A stretch of DNA of 64,000 nt, from positions 51,528,073-51,592,072 of the forward strand of contig CP136064.1 of assembly GCA_032622095.1 (NCBI GenBank), read 5' to 3'. Below, piece by piece: positions 49,731 to 60,880 of this stretch. The notes beneath the pieces were generated by a model. The model made no database searches and was not told where the DNA came from. It saw only the letters and a program-made list of their open reading frames with translations. Origin of the DNA: Siphonodentalium dalli (taxonomy: Eukaryota > Mollusca > Scaphopoda > Gadilida > Siphonodentaliidae). Each line of letters begins with the position of its first letter. Within the stretch, counting starts at the first letter, position 1. Position numbers and translations under genes: made by a program.

Positions 49731-51349
49731 CATATAGTGCGTAGCACATTGTGTCACTATAATTCGTCTAACTTTAACAAAGTAATGTCACGGCCCGACG
49801 GCGCGGAAACAGGTTCGATTTTCTCTAGAATATATAGGCCTACGACATGCAAAATGAATATTTCGGTTTTCAGGCACGCTTTGATAGATGGATCGTTTCA
49901 CTATTGAATAGTATCTCATATCTAGGCTTACCTTAATATATATTTTTTGTGTGAAATCCCAGCTGAAATGTATGCAAACCAACCGCTGAAAGTGCAGAAC
50001 TGTGTTCGACTGCCTATATAACATCGCACGACATCTCTTGGATAAGCTCTATAATCAACCGGGCGTTGCTGGCAAGTTCAGAACACGAACAACACAAAAA
50101 CATTCCAGGAACATGAAAGTATACTGGGATTAGGGAGTGTAGATAAGAGTAACATGCTCGGTGCTTCAATATGAGTCGAAGCAGGCTAATCAACGCCAAA
50201 GGGGTCCCATCTCGTATTCGCTAACATGCCCTTATAGAATAATTGGCAAAATTCTATTACGCCATTCAATACTATGGGGGCAGTGGGTCGGGGCTAACAT
50301 CGCGTTCATAATTACCGTGTCTGAATTCTCGCAAGGATTGCATTAGGGTCGGGTGATGCTGCCGATTGTAAATTCGGCGATGATTAGCCATTAGGCAGTT
50401 TTCATGCTGCAAATCTCAAGAGAATCGAGATAAAATGTCAGGCGGCTGCATCGGAAATCTTGAACATGTGTACTTACCTCTGCAACATTTCCCCGTAATT
50501 TCACGAGATCCACCAAAATGGTCCAAATATTATCATCATATCTACAATTAGGGCCTCAGTTTTGGGATATAGTTTAGAAAAAACAATATTGTGAACTATT
50601 TAAAAGTGATGTGAAACACTTCGGTAGGGCGATCAAATAGAAATGGAGAATAATCTTGCTCAAAGTAGTTATTTTTACAAATATTATAACCAAATTGACT
50701 ACACACAGTCATTCTTATATATTAATTCAATGCAGTGACTCTCGATGGCGAAATCGTTTTCGTTAGTTTGTCGCCAATAGATGCGTCCCGAATCGAGAAC
50801 TAAATATTTACAAATGAGCGTACAGTAGTTCAGACGATGTTTTCTATGGAGCGGTACGGTTGATTTGCTTCATATTTTCGGCCATGTTAGTAGAATGCTA
50901 CATTCCTCCAGTTGGCATAGCACCTGCATACTAACTTATCAGTTTCACGCACACGAACAAGTACATAATATGTCTTTAAAAGTAGAAAGAGAACATTTTC
51001 AGAACCTGTTTCAGCTTTATGTTTTCATATATATCTTATCAACTGTGAAAATTCGGCACATTGATATAAACTAGGAAGAGTTTATGTTTACCTTTTATCT
51101 ATAATCAAACAGCTTTGATCACCGTACACGCTGCGGTCGCTTCGTAAAAATAAAACCGACTCTCTACAAAGTTCCCTGCAACAATTTAACTAAATATAGT
51201 CTTCATATGCCAATTGGAAGAATACTTTGGTCGCCCAGATGTATACAAATCAGTATGGATGTATACATCCTGTATATACCGAGGAGTACAATAGTCGCTG
51301 ACTCTATATTTTCAATAGCTTTGCCCAGTCTTTCTGCATACTATTAGTA
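49731..51349. other. Long spacer without a recognised gene
   Basis: No gene or element was recognised. Confidence 0.4.
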
Positions 51350-51552
51350 TACAGTAATGCCCTAAATAATCGACTCCTTAACCACAGCAGAATTATGGTT
51401 ATTTTTCAGGATTTAGTCGGAAATAGGCTTGTTGCCATTCATCGGAAAGCTCTCACGATGAATGGCAACAAGCCATATTTCCGACTAAATCCTGAAAAAT
51501 TACCCATAATTCTGCTGTGGTTAAGTAGTCGATTATTTAGGGCATTACTGTA
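51350..51552. mobile_element. TA-flanked CAGTAATGCCC MITE, complete 203-bp copy
   Basis: TACAGTAATGCCCTAAATAA at the left and its inverse, ending GGCATTACTGTA, at the right. The arms pair over almost their full length (about 95 bp), meeting at GGAAAGCTCTCACGATGAAT. TA at both ends suggests a Tc1/mariner-like mobiliser. This copy defines the normal orientation against which the 34355-34562 copy is inside out. Confidence 0.88.
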
Positions 51553-53698
51553 TATAGATACAATAACCACGCACACGTTGCGGATTGCCATGTTTCGGGT
51601 TGAATGTTTGGTATCATGTGAAAATGCGATGACTTTACTGCAATTCTGATCATTGTTACGGACATTCACAATTGAAGGGAGATCCTTTTCATGAACGTTT
51701 AATTGCATTAAACGTTGTACAAATGTTTGATTCGGTAGACTACAGAGTACATGCAGTATATCTAAGCTTTACACGTTAGAGCGCTGCTTGGGGGGCTAAA
51801 CCAAGTGTACCGAGCAGTAGTAGTAGTTTTGAAGATATCTACTCATCTGTATAATATGCCAATGCTTCGGAACTATTTAACGACCTCAGCCGAGTGTTGG
51901 GAATTGTATAAACAGCATTGTCAATAAGATCAAGTCGGGGGTCAATCGGTGCGCAGCTCACACAATTTACACTCCCCCGCATGCGCCGTTGTAATAAATC
52001 TTGTAAACACCGCCTTCGCTTTAGGTAACTATTAATAATATCAGCAAAGGCAAGCTGTGTTCATACCGGGGTCATCCCATTGTTTACGAAACGGACTTGG
52101 GTCGATTTAACCTCAAATTTGTGTACATATAATTGTGAAAAGTGATATAAGAAAAAACCTAAATTGATCATTTCCGACTGAACTCGTCTAAACAGCACAG
52201 AAAATGTTTTTTTTAAAGAACTACCGCAAAGTACAGGTAGTTCCGATGTATTGGTCCGAGGTCCAAAGTTTTATATCGTCAATGTACAAAATTGCTGTAG
52301 AGAGAAATGGTCGCGGCTTATTTTTTGTTTGCGAGGTGGAAATTACTATGATTTAACTGAGTTCTTACAAGGCATAACAGTTCGTGCAAAAGCATTTCAC
52401 ATAATTCGATCTATTATATTAGGGGCACTGCAATCATGAATGTCTTACTGGATTTGCCATACGTGAGGTCTACATATACATGGGAACATATAGATTTGGA
52501 TCAAGGAAATATAATCGGATGCGATACATGCATATGAACTTAGCATGTTATAACATATTAGTTTAGTCAGCCCCAAACTGAAAGTGTAATGCACTGCAAT
52601 CACAGAGCATATATATCGGTATGCCAAGTCAACATCCTGTGGACTCTTGAGCGAATCCTGAATATGAGCAGAAGAAGCTTATACTTTCCAGAACAGAAGT
52701 GACCATCAAGAATGTGGCCTGCAGAGGCGCAAATTCAGGGCATGGCATGTACATGGGAGCATATAACCTTCACCGAATGCAGGGACAAACGTTTTGATCG
52801 GCGGAATGTTGTATTCAATTTGTTATTTATATATTAGAGGTAACTATTGCCTATATACATCTTTCATCCGCGGTTAATTGCAAACACATGGTTCATATCA
52901 TAAACGTTAAGATGAAAATGACATACATGTATGTGTCATCACTGTTCATGGTGAGAATTAATAAAGCCCCCGTTCACTATTTATAACATGACATGGAAAA
53001 TGGTAAAATTTCGCAAAAAGTGGGAAATATATATATCTGCCCAAATAACAGCACAATTGCATGCACGAATGCATGTGCATAAACGCGGAATTATATATAT
53101 ACCCAATTATCGATACCCCGTTCTGATCTTCGAAGTATAGTCTATATAGTGCACGCAACGCCCTACACCACAGTGTGCCACGAAGCGTGCCACGTGAAAT
53201 GTACAACTAGAAAGAATGTCTATTTCCCTAATTATGGTATAGTGTTTGATATAGGGCGTGAACAATTAGACCATCCACCGGGTTAATATGCTGGCTCGCT
53301 GCCCCACGTAAGAAACGTGTACATATGTTGATGTTCATAATCTTGTCTATATACTAATTCATATCTGGTCCATGTCTGATATTACCCATGCAGGATGACA
53401 TATTGGGTATGTATACATCGAGTACAACTGGAAGATACAGAAATATTCGGGCGATAAATTGTTCACCATATATAGTGCAGACTTGCGACTCAGCATAAAA
53501 TGAGCCTCCATGTTTCATTGAATAAGAAACACGATTTGAAATCTCGCTGGGATTAGTGTAAACAATATTTATTTGATCGAAAGACCAGAACATCATGCAC
53601 ATTGCTGGGATTCAACAAATTAGCAACATCATGCACAGCGAACATGACAATCGACGATTTCCAAAAAAAGACCTGTACAATATGGCCTCTTTGAGCCA
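51553..53698. other. Long spacer without a recognised gene
   Basis: No gene or element was recognised. Confidence 0.4.
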
Positions 53699-54028
53699 TC
53701 ATTGCCCTATATACTGCCGACACCCGAACTTGTCTTTAATGTATTTATCTATGGCCAACTTGGATTTTATATCGAAACATCCAGTTAATACGGGTAAGAT
53801 GAACATCTCCCATAATCGAGCACAAGTATGTATGTTAATAACGTCGTAGTAGGGAATACCTAACCGATAATTCTGTTTGTCGTTCCGTGGTTGATAAGGG
53901 ACCCTTTTTTCAAAATCAATATATATTTTACATGATTTGAATAATTTATTCGATATATAGGCTTCATATGCTTTGGATAAAACTCCCAAATCACAGCAAA
54001 TTCCGCATGTTTTAAATTTTTCGGACAT
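53699..54028 (-). CDS. 109-codon open frame of unknown function, possible exon
   Basis: The frame starts MSEKFKTCGICCDL at 54028 and stops at 53699. It is the longest minus frame in this part of the window that is not explained by a repeat, and its composition (balanced charged and hydrophobic residues, CGICC near the start, LAIDKYIKDKFGC near the end) looks protein-like. No family was recognised, and no signal peptide or membrane helix is obvious. The ATG lies 13 bp downstream of paired GAGCG module 5 on the same strand, the closest association of that module with a frame. It could be a chance frame in AT-rich DNA, one exon of a spliced gene, or a relic. Confidence 0.25.
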   Translation of the reverse strand: MSEKFKTCGICCDLGVLSKAYEAYISNKLFKSCKIYIDFEKRVPYQPRNDKQNYRLGIPYYDVINIHTCARLWEMFILPVLTGCFDIKSKLAIDKYIKDKFGCRQYIGQ

Positions 54029-54038
54029 AGCTGAGGCA

Positions 54039-54093
54039 GGCGCTCTTTAGTTCTACAATATCAGGACTGTACTCACAATGAATGCTCTTCAAT
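54039..54093 (-). promoter_or_regulatory. Paired GAGCG module 5 (42-bp spacing, minus strand)
   Basis: On the minus strand TTGAAGAGCATTC (inverted core 54083-54089) is followed by ACTAAAGAGCGCC (inverted core 54041-54047), 42 bp on. CCTGATATTGTAGA lies before the second motif, as in modules 1 and 4. The first motif has one change (GAGCA). Confidence 0.55.
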
Positions 54094-54276
54094 CTTGATT
54101 CAAAAGGACCTTATTTTCCCCATAAATTCTATGTATATAAAGTCCGTGTAAGATATGTTGCACGGAACAGCTAGGTCAGAGGAGTAACAAAGGCGACCAA
54201 AATGTTAGGCTTCAAGTAGCAAACATTGCAACATATCCTCGCTCGAATACGCACTTAATCGACATATAAAGTAAAC

Positions 54277-54380
54277 ATAATCTGCTTAGAATCGCCTCAT
54301 TATTAGTCTATAATGTGACTAAAACGCTCTCATTTTCAGCACAGTATCGACTCGAAATGAGGCGATTCTAAGCAGATTAT
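54277..54380. repeat. 104-bp foldback with 25-bp perfect inverted arms
   Basis: ATAATCTGCTTAGAATCGCC with its CTCATT continuation at 54277-54301 is perfectly inverted at 54356-54380. AAGCAGATAATGTGAGG at about 54402 repeats part of an arm. A small MITE or its remnant. Confidence 0.75.
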
Positions 54381-57056
54381 CTACATAATACAAGTTTTAT
54401 TATAAGCAGATAATGTGAGGTTTTTCGGAAGAACAGACTGAACACATGGTAAAAGCGACTTGTAACATAATGTTCAGGTCTTGAGAAACACCTTGCAGCT
54501 TACCATACCAGAACCAGACTTACGCGCGAGGAACATTCATTGTTTCATGCTGATGCTTGTTCTATAGATTATATGACTTGCATAGGTCTTTCAATGAGTC
54601 CGCGACAAAAATATATCAATTCGTATAAAAGACTTATACATGTAGTACATGTATGTTACGTATTTATCGACCTATACTTTTGATGCCCGGGTCAGAAAAT
54701 AGACCAGAATGTAACACAAGCGAGGATAGATTGAGAGTTATAACTGAAAAGTATTTTTAAATTGACTTTATATATGAGTTGTTGAGTAAAGTTGTGTTGT
54801 GATCAAATGACTTTGATATTACCATGATTGAAAAAAAAAGTATGACATATGGTGGAATTTTTCGTAGAAAATAACTATTGTACGTTTTTTTATAAATATT
54901 GTACTTTTGGGTATACGAAAAACAATAGGGACGAAAACAGCTCTATATTATTACTCACGTATTTAACAAACAAAAAATAGAAAACTTCCTTCAAAATTAG
55001 TAATGAACTAGAACGAGCGCTGATATTCGCCAACGACCATACTCATGCGACGGAGTCCTATGTGCGTGAACTGTTATCGCATGTGGATAACACTGATGAA
55101 CTATCTGTTCATGTCTTGTCAGGAATTGTGTGGTCCTCTGGGATGTGTTTAAAAAAGCTGAACTTGACAATGATTCACAAATCTTAACTTAATGTTACGT
55201 ATAGCGATACAATGTATGTCACCCAAAGCATATAGAAAATGCACGTCGTTACTTTGGACTTAGATGATTTTGTCTTATTTATATCACTTACCGTAAAACT
55301 CATATCTGGGGTCCATGTCAAGGTTAGCAAATATATTCCATTCAGTTATATGCTATACACAATTTAGATATCATTATAATGTTATCAAAGTCCTCAATAT
55401 CAGCGAAGTCCTGAGAATCAACTCGGATGAACTCAACTTATAGCATACCGGTAGCATAATAAAACAAACAATTCTTAAATTAATAATTTAAATCATAAAA
55501 CGCCAAAAATATAATAAGAGTGAAGTTAAACCCAGAGTCGTGCGTTCTGGAACTTCTAACATGTAAGGACACATACCTTTGACTGCTTAGTATCGCTTGA
55601 AGACCTTTCAAGAACTCCAATACGAAAATGTCCCAGACATAGCAGCGGTGCGCAGAAGCCAAAGTGCCGATCGGAGATTGGTCGGCTCTGCAAGCCCGGC
55701 CTCGTCTGCACAGTAAATATATTACCAAATATAAATCGCCGATGTAACGATATAATATAGCATGCAAATTGATTTAATTAACGAGGATGGAATTGGACCA
55801 CCTTCTCGTGAAGAAATCCGAAATCCAGAGGCACGTTAACCCTACCAATGGCATCCCGACGACATGGCAGCAATGAAATGCGATCGTAGTAATCACATAC
55901 TGACAATGAAAAGATCGCTTTTATCTTTATTTTGTTTGGTGCCGTCTTGTTCGTTGTTTTTTTCTCTCTTGCATTGCATGCTATACGCACTACGTGTTGC
56001 CGGGTTATTCGATAGTTACCGTAGTTAGTTAACAGAGAAATATCCTGGCGAAGACACTTTATTTTGTATATGAATGTACATGTATATTATTCCTTACAAT
56101 ACCATGTGATAAAAGCAAACTACCACAATACACGTGTATAGTGCAAGATAAACGAATTAGTTAGGCACTTAAATGCATTACACGCTCATCCTATTTAGCA
56201 CCTTACAACTAATTTGTATGTTTTCTATGACAAAAAGGCCAAACCTATATACACGTATTTGCCTATCAATGGTAAGTTTTGATGGTCAAACGTCGAAATT
56301 CAGAAGTGGTAGGTTTGTGAGGTTTTAAATTTTAACCGTGAGCCCAAAAGTTCGAAACACCACCTATATATGATAGAGAACGTTTGTTTTCTTGTGCATT
56401 AATTGTGAATACAGGAGCTTTCATAACACTACATTTTGCTTATTAATATCTTTTTAATATCATTGTTTTTTCTTTATGGTTTGCTTTCGTTTCTTTTATA
56501 ATTTGTGTTCTTTTTGGTGCCTGAATATGTTATGTTGGTATCGCTTTGGAAATTTGTTTTAGAGTATATAAAGCGATATTTCGTAACTTCATCGAGATAC
56601 CTCCCAGCAGTGCATGGCTAAGCAAGTCACCGCTCCAGCCATGCACCAGTCTTTGGTCCGGTCATGATTCGAATGGCAGTCTTTGGCGGCTGCTTGGCTA
56701 TAGTTGTCGATTATTTCATTGTCATATATATGGCAACAAACCAAAAACACAACGTAGTGTACGTATGCATACTTCATGGCTTGTTAAGTCCCAATGATCA
56801 GTGCTGATGTATATCTTCAGTACTTGGTACTTTAGTTTTATTGCAACGTGAAGAAACATACTGTTTGTTATTTACAAGACAATGCTGCAAGGCATATAGC
56901 TGGACAATTAAAAGCTGTCAAGCCAATTAGGAATGGGCAGTATATGACTCTAATCTCAAGATTGAATGTTCAAATAAAGCTCAATCTGACGCTCTTCTTC
57001 GGTTCACATCTCTTGCACAAACACACATGTTCAAGTCTGGGTTTAGTGTGCCTCTC
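54381..57056. other. Long spacer without a recognised gene
   Basis: No gene or element was recognised. One plus-strand frame ending near 56807 contains a hydrophobic run (MAVFGGCLAIVVDYFIVIYM) but has no homology I can name. Confidence 0.35.
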
Positions 57057-57160
57057 GTTTGCAGATTGAGGTCCCCAGAGGGTGAATTTAGTGACGCTAT
57101 CTCGCATAGCGGGCTAGCACCACTAAATGAACCCACTGGGGACCACATTCTGCTAATGCC
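57057..57160. mobile_element. Small foldback element (AGAATGAGGTCC hairpin family), copy 2
   Basis: GAGGTCCCCAGAGGGTGAAT and TTTAGTGACGCTATCTCGCA match the copy at 49078. The right arm is worn (CACTAAATGAACCC, GGGGACCACATTCTGC). Confidence 0.75.
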
Positions 57161-57366
57161 TCATCTTCTCTGGAATGTTTCTTTATTATACATTTTTTAT
57201 ATAAACTTCTTTACATAGATTCTATTTCTTTTCTAGTTTAGTTTCTCTATATCCCCAAATTGGCAGACGACACACTGCATAATCGAGGTTCCCAATGGGT
57301 GTACTTCACAATATTCACCATTTGGGAACTTCAATCTGAGTCTATATATCCCACAACATATGAGGC

Positions 57367-57468
57367 CATGCAGAATGAGGTCCACAGAGTGTGAGTTTGG
57401 TGATGCTAGACCGCTCTGGATATAGTATCACCAAATTCACCCTCTGTGGACCTCATTCTGCAAATGAC
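57367..57468. mobile_element. Small foldback element (AGAATGAGGTCC hairpin family), copy 3
   Basis: CATGCAGAATGAGGTCCACA pairs with the inverted TGTGGACCTCATTCTGCAAA; the inner arms carry GTTTGGTGATGCTA and TAGTATCACCAAATTC. A still more worn relative may lie at about 57283-57345 (GAGGTTCCCAATGGGTG with the inverted CACCATTTGGGAACTTC). Confidence 0.75.
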
Positions 57469-58385
57469 ATGCACACTAAATTCAGACTTGCACATGTTGG
57501 TTACTCTTCACAAGACATTGAATAGCAGCAGTGTTGATCAGAATCCGCGATAATTCGGATTCGTTTGAGTCTGAGCTATTGGTTGAGCGGGCGCCACAGG
57601 GAGTCACACATGTTCATAGAATGTCAAAAACAATAGACGGTACTATAATAATTAAATACCTATGTTATGACGTTAAGTCGGCATTAACATAACCGTTGAA
57701 GTTGAAGGTTGGATTCATCTACCACATCTTATATTGTGCCACCACTTTGTGTTTTAAGTGTCAATAGTTTGGCCATGGTCAAGAGAATTGCAAAGAACAA
57801 AGACATCATATTTTCACGCCACTTATGTGCGCCCATGCCACGAGCACACACATTGTTCACAACCAAGCAATAGTTGGAAAATTTACACCACATATAGATG
57901 GGGTGTCACCGTGTCAGGTTGCAAATTTCCAACAGTTGGAAAGCTTGATATACCAGTTGGGAAGTTCGAACCCAACGGGGGAGGGCTACAAAATTGAATT
58001 CTGCTAATCTGGGAGATTGGTAAGGTCCAAGGGGGTTGAACATTTCAATGTGGATACTGGACTCTCTAACCACGTCCCTGCAATGACACCAAAAGAAAAA
58101 CAAGAACAAAATCTCCATCAATACTAATTTGGTGTTTTGGGCTAATTTAACTTATGTCAAAGTAATGTATACATGTATCAGTATGACATCTTGTCATTTT
58201 TAAGGGCATAGTGTGCGCTTATTTCAGTGTATACAACCGATAATCAAGCATCCGGCACCTGGACCGCTGAAATAATGCAGCATATTTTTATCACGACAGA
58301 AGCGAGCATTTACTAAATATCAGTTTAGGACTGAAGATTATGCATCACCTTAGTGAGACTTATAGTCGCCAAAGTGGACCCTAAG
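57469..58385. other. Unannotated spacer
   Basis: No gene or element was recognised. Confidence 0.4.
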
Positions 58386-58769
58386 TAGGGCTGAATAGGT
58401 GACCCTCACCGGTTTTCTGTGATAAAGTGACCCAGGTTCCTGAAATTTTGATAAAGTTACCCAGGTTGGAGAGAATTGTGATAGTTACCCAGGTTAAGCA
58501 AATCTCATAAGAACTTCATTTAAAAGTGACTGAGGGAAATACTGTTCAGTTTTGGCAAGTAAAAGCCCCTATTAAGCACACATTAAGACATACTAGTACT
58601 GTAGCTCCCCATTTTGATCGCAAAAATGAATAATTTATTGCTAAACATGAAATATCTTAACCTGGGTAACTTTATCACAATCCTCTCCAACCTGGGTAAC
58701 TTTATCACAATTTCAGGAACCTGGGTAACTTTATCACAAAAAACCGGTGAGAGTGACCTATTCAGCCTA
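58386..58769. mobile_element. Iteron MITE (GCTGAATAGGTC family), complete 384-bp copy
   Basis: The left end GGCTGAATAGGTGACCCTCA and the inverted right end GTGACCTATTCAGCC delimit the element. It is flanked by TAAGTAGG and TAAGTGGG, an 8-bp target duplication with one difference. Each arm has three 18-bp iterons GATAAAGTTACCCAGGTT about 30 bp apart (one per three helical turns), inverted in the right arm. The core shares GATCGCAAAAATGAATAATT with the copy at 38680-39282. Confidence 0.85.
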
Positions 58770-59541
58770 AGTGGGGGTGTGGTCTGTACACGTGAAAGTT
58801 AGGAATGCAGGCAGTGTTACAGACTACAGAAATTAAATTTTCTGAACCTATAGAAGACATACCAAAGTTTTGTTACTTTTTAACCCCGACAACACCAGGT
58901 AATCATGTGAATAACATAATAACTTCGGTAACGGTCGATGAGGCTACTGCTTAAACGGCAATTTTGTTCTTGCCTACCGCAGATCTAATACTTTGCAATA
59001 TCTGCAATTATTGATGTTCCATTATCTGTTTCTTTATTTGATTGTTTTCAGAATGCACCATCTTAAATAATTTTGATCCCATATCTTGCATTAAACTTTA
59101 GATGCTACTGTTTAATCAATGCTAAGTCCATTATCAATTACTGCAATATATTCGCATATATAGATCTAAATATAAGGCAGATGTAGGCTGGGAGCAGTTG
59201 GCAGTATTTCGTATAATTTAAGCCACTCACAGAAATGTCGAACTAATCACTCAGTTCGCGCAAGACATATCCCAATTGTAATTTGATAAAGCTGCCCGTC
59301 GCTCGTAATTAACCTGCATGGTAATCCTCGATTAACCCACACCGATCAGAACTGTGAAGAACATGTGGGGTAATCCTCCATTAACCCACTAACACAGTTG
59401 AATTATTTCGCCGAAATGTGTGGTTTGTGCGAATGGTATATAAACACATCAAATGAGTAAGTCCCCACGACATATTGCGTTGTATCTCACAAATCCTGAG
59501 GCTGGTTGTCAGGAAATGTGTACGTATATGATCAGTACCAT
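58770..59541. other. Unannotated spacer
   Basis: No gene was recognised. GGTAATCCTC.ATTAACCCAC occurs twice (about 59320 and 59371), a short direct repeat. Confidence 0.4.
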
Positions 59542-59556
59542 AAGACTGATGATTTG
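59542..59556 (+). repeat. Left target-site duplication of the U2-headed retroposon
   Basis: AAGACTGATGATTTG at 59542-59556 is repeated exactly at 59874-59888. Confidence 0.95.
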
Positions 59557-59873
59557 GATCGCTTCTCGGCCTTTTGGCTAAGATCAAATTGTAGTATCTG
59601 TTCCCCACTGGCGATGAACAGGGTAGCTACCCTTTTATCGAGCCCACACTTTGAGATACGTCTCTGATGGTGGTCGCTCCACCAGACGGGACTTTTACGG
59701 TATGGGTTCGCAGCCTGATGAGGACAATTGGTCCTGACTGACTGCCGCTTCGTGCGGGGACTGACATCCGACTGATACTTTGACCATCTCGTAAGGGTGG
59801 GCATCATCTCTGAAAGTGGGGATGCCCAGCCGACAAGAGTGGTCCGCAATGGCCCCGGGCTGGAACAAAAAAG
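59557..59873 (+). mobile_element. U2 snRNA-headed retroposon (candidate SINE), 317 bp
   Basis: Positions 59558-59603 match the first ~45 nt of U2 spliceosomal RNA (ATCGCTTCTCGGCCTTTTGG, CTAAGATCAA, GTAGTATCTGTTC), with only a one-base insertion and a substitution near the branch-site pairing region. After TCTGTTC the sequence leaves U2: there is no stem IIa, Sm site or stems III/IV. The 270-nt body is GC-rich and contains foldable blocks (AACAGGGTAGCTACCCTT, GAGGACAATTGGTCCTG, GGGCATC...GATGCCC). It ends GGAACAAAAAAG. A perfect 15-bp target duplication encloses it. This is the layout of a SINE with an snRNA head, or less likely a single chimeric retrogene made by template switching. No tRNA or 7SL promoter boxes were recognised. 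Confidence 0.85.
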
Positions 59874-59888
59874 AAGACTGATGATTTG
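59874..59888 (+). repeat. Right target-site duplication of the U2-headed retroposon
   Basis: Exact 15-bp repeat of 59542-59556, following the A-rich end of the element. Confidence 0.95.
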
Positions 59889-60519
59889 AGATAATGTTGA
59901 CTCCCATTGATGCTTGCATGCTTGTGTGAGGAACATTTGTATGGAGGTTGTGCTAATTTCAAATGTCACAAAACCGTTACGAGGGTGTGAAACTGATTTA
60001 AATGTGCAGATAAGAACAAATTAGTGTTGCTTGTAACCACATGACACGCCGAATTAACTTTGTATATAACCGCATGTCATTGCAAAGAGTGAACGTTTCA
60101 GTCAATACTTGCAGACACCGTGGCCTCAGTATAATGCATGGACACTGGACATGGCTTCCAATTACCTGTGCAGGAGCCGAGTATTTACTTGCGCCAGTCC
60201 ATGCTGGACGCAAGTAATGTTTTCGGTTCGGATGTCTGTTTATCCTTCCTTCCTTCCTTCCGTGAATATGTTACGTCATACCGGAAGTACATACTGTAAA
60301 AAATGAACACGCGCTAATATGAAATGGTTGCATCAATTGTAATTTAAATCCACATATATACTTAATTTGCATTGTTATCTGGTTTTATTTTGGTTATAAA
60401 TCGTTCATAAATGAACAATATTGAAAAATTTCAAAAACTACACAAATTTAAAAAAACTTAGTAATTTTTATAGGCGCCAAATTACCATCCAAGACGTATA
60501 CCCTTATAAACTGCGGGTC

Positions 60520-60880
60520 AGTCCTAGTAACGCGCACGTCAACGCGCGAGTGCCTAGTGTCACTTTAACATTCATCCATAGTGAGTGCCTTGTGTCACTT
60601 TAACAATCATCCCCCGTGAGAGCCTATTGTCCATTTAATATTCAAATACTGAGTGCATTTTGTCCCTTTAATATTCAGGGCGGAAGCTGCCCATCGTTCA
60701 TCGAGGTCATCGCGTGATATACATGTAGATAATACATCGTTCACATGGAGAGACTTCGTTCAGCGAGCGCAGTGTGTCACTTTAACATTCAAGACTGAAG
60801 CTATCCCCATCAAGGTCCTCACGTAATATACATGTAGATAATACACCATGCATCGGAGTGGCCTAAATATGGTAGTTGGT
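60520..60880. repeat. Degenerate short tandem repeats (TGTCACTTTAACATTCA and ATACATGTAGATAATACA)
   Basis: GAGTGCCTAGTGTCACTTTA with ACATTCATCC recurs with changes at about 60550, 60586, 60612, 60652 and 60770, roughly 40-50 bp apart at first. A longer segment with GAAGCT...CATCGAGGTC and ATACATGTAGATAATACA occurs twice, near 60675 and 60793. Function unknown. Confidence 0.7.

Noticed and set aside
59557-59873. Functional U2 snRNA gene
   Set aside because: Only the first ~46 nt are U2; stem IIa, the Sm site and stems III/IV are missing and the locus is bracketed by a target duplication.
59532-59969. 145-codon minus-strand frame
   Set aside because: It is antisense across the U2-headed retroposon and its GC-rich body, with no recognisable protein.
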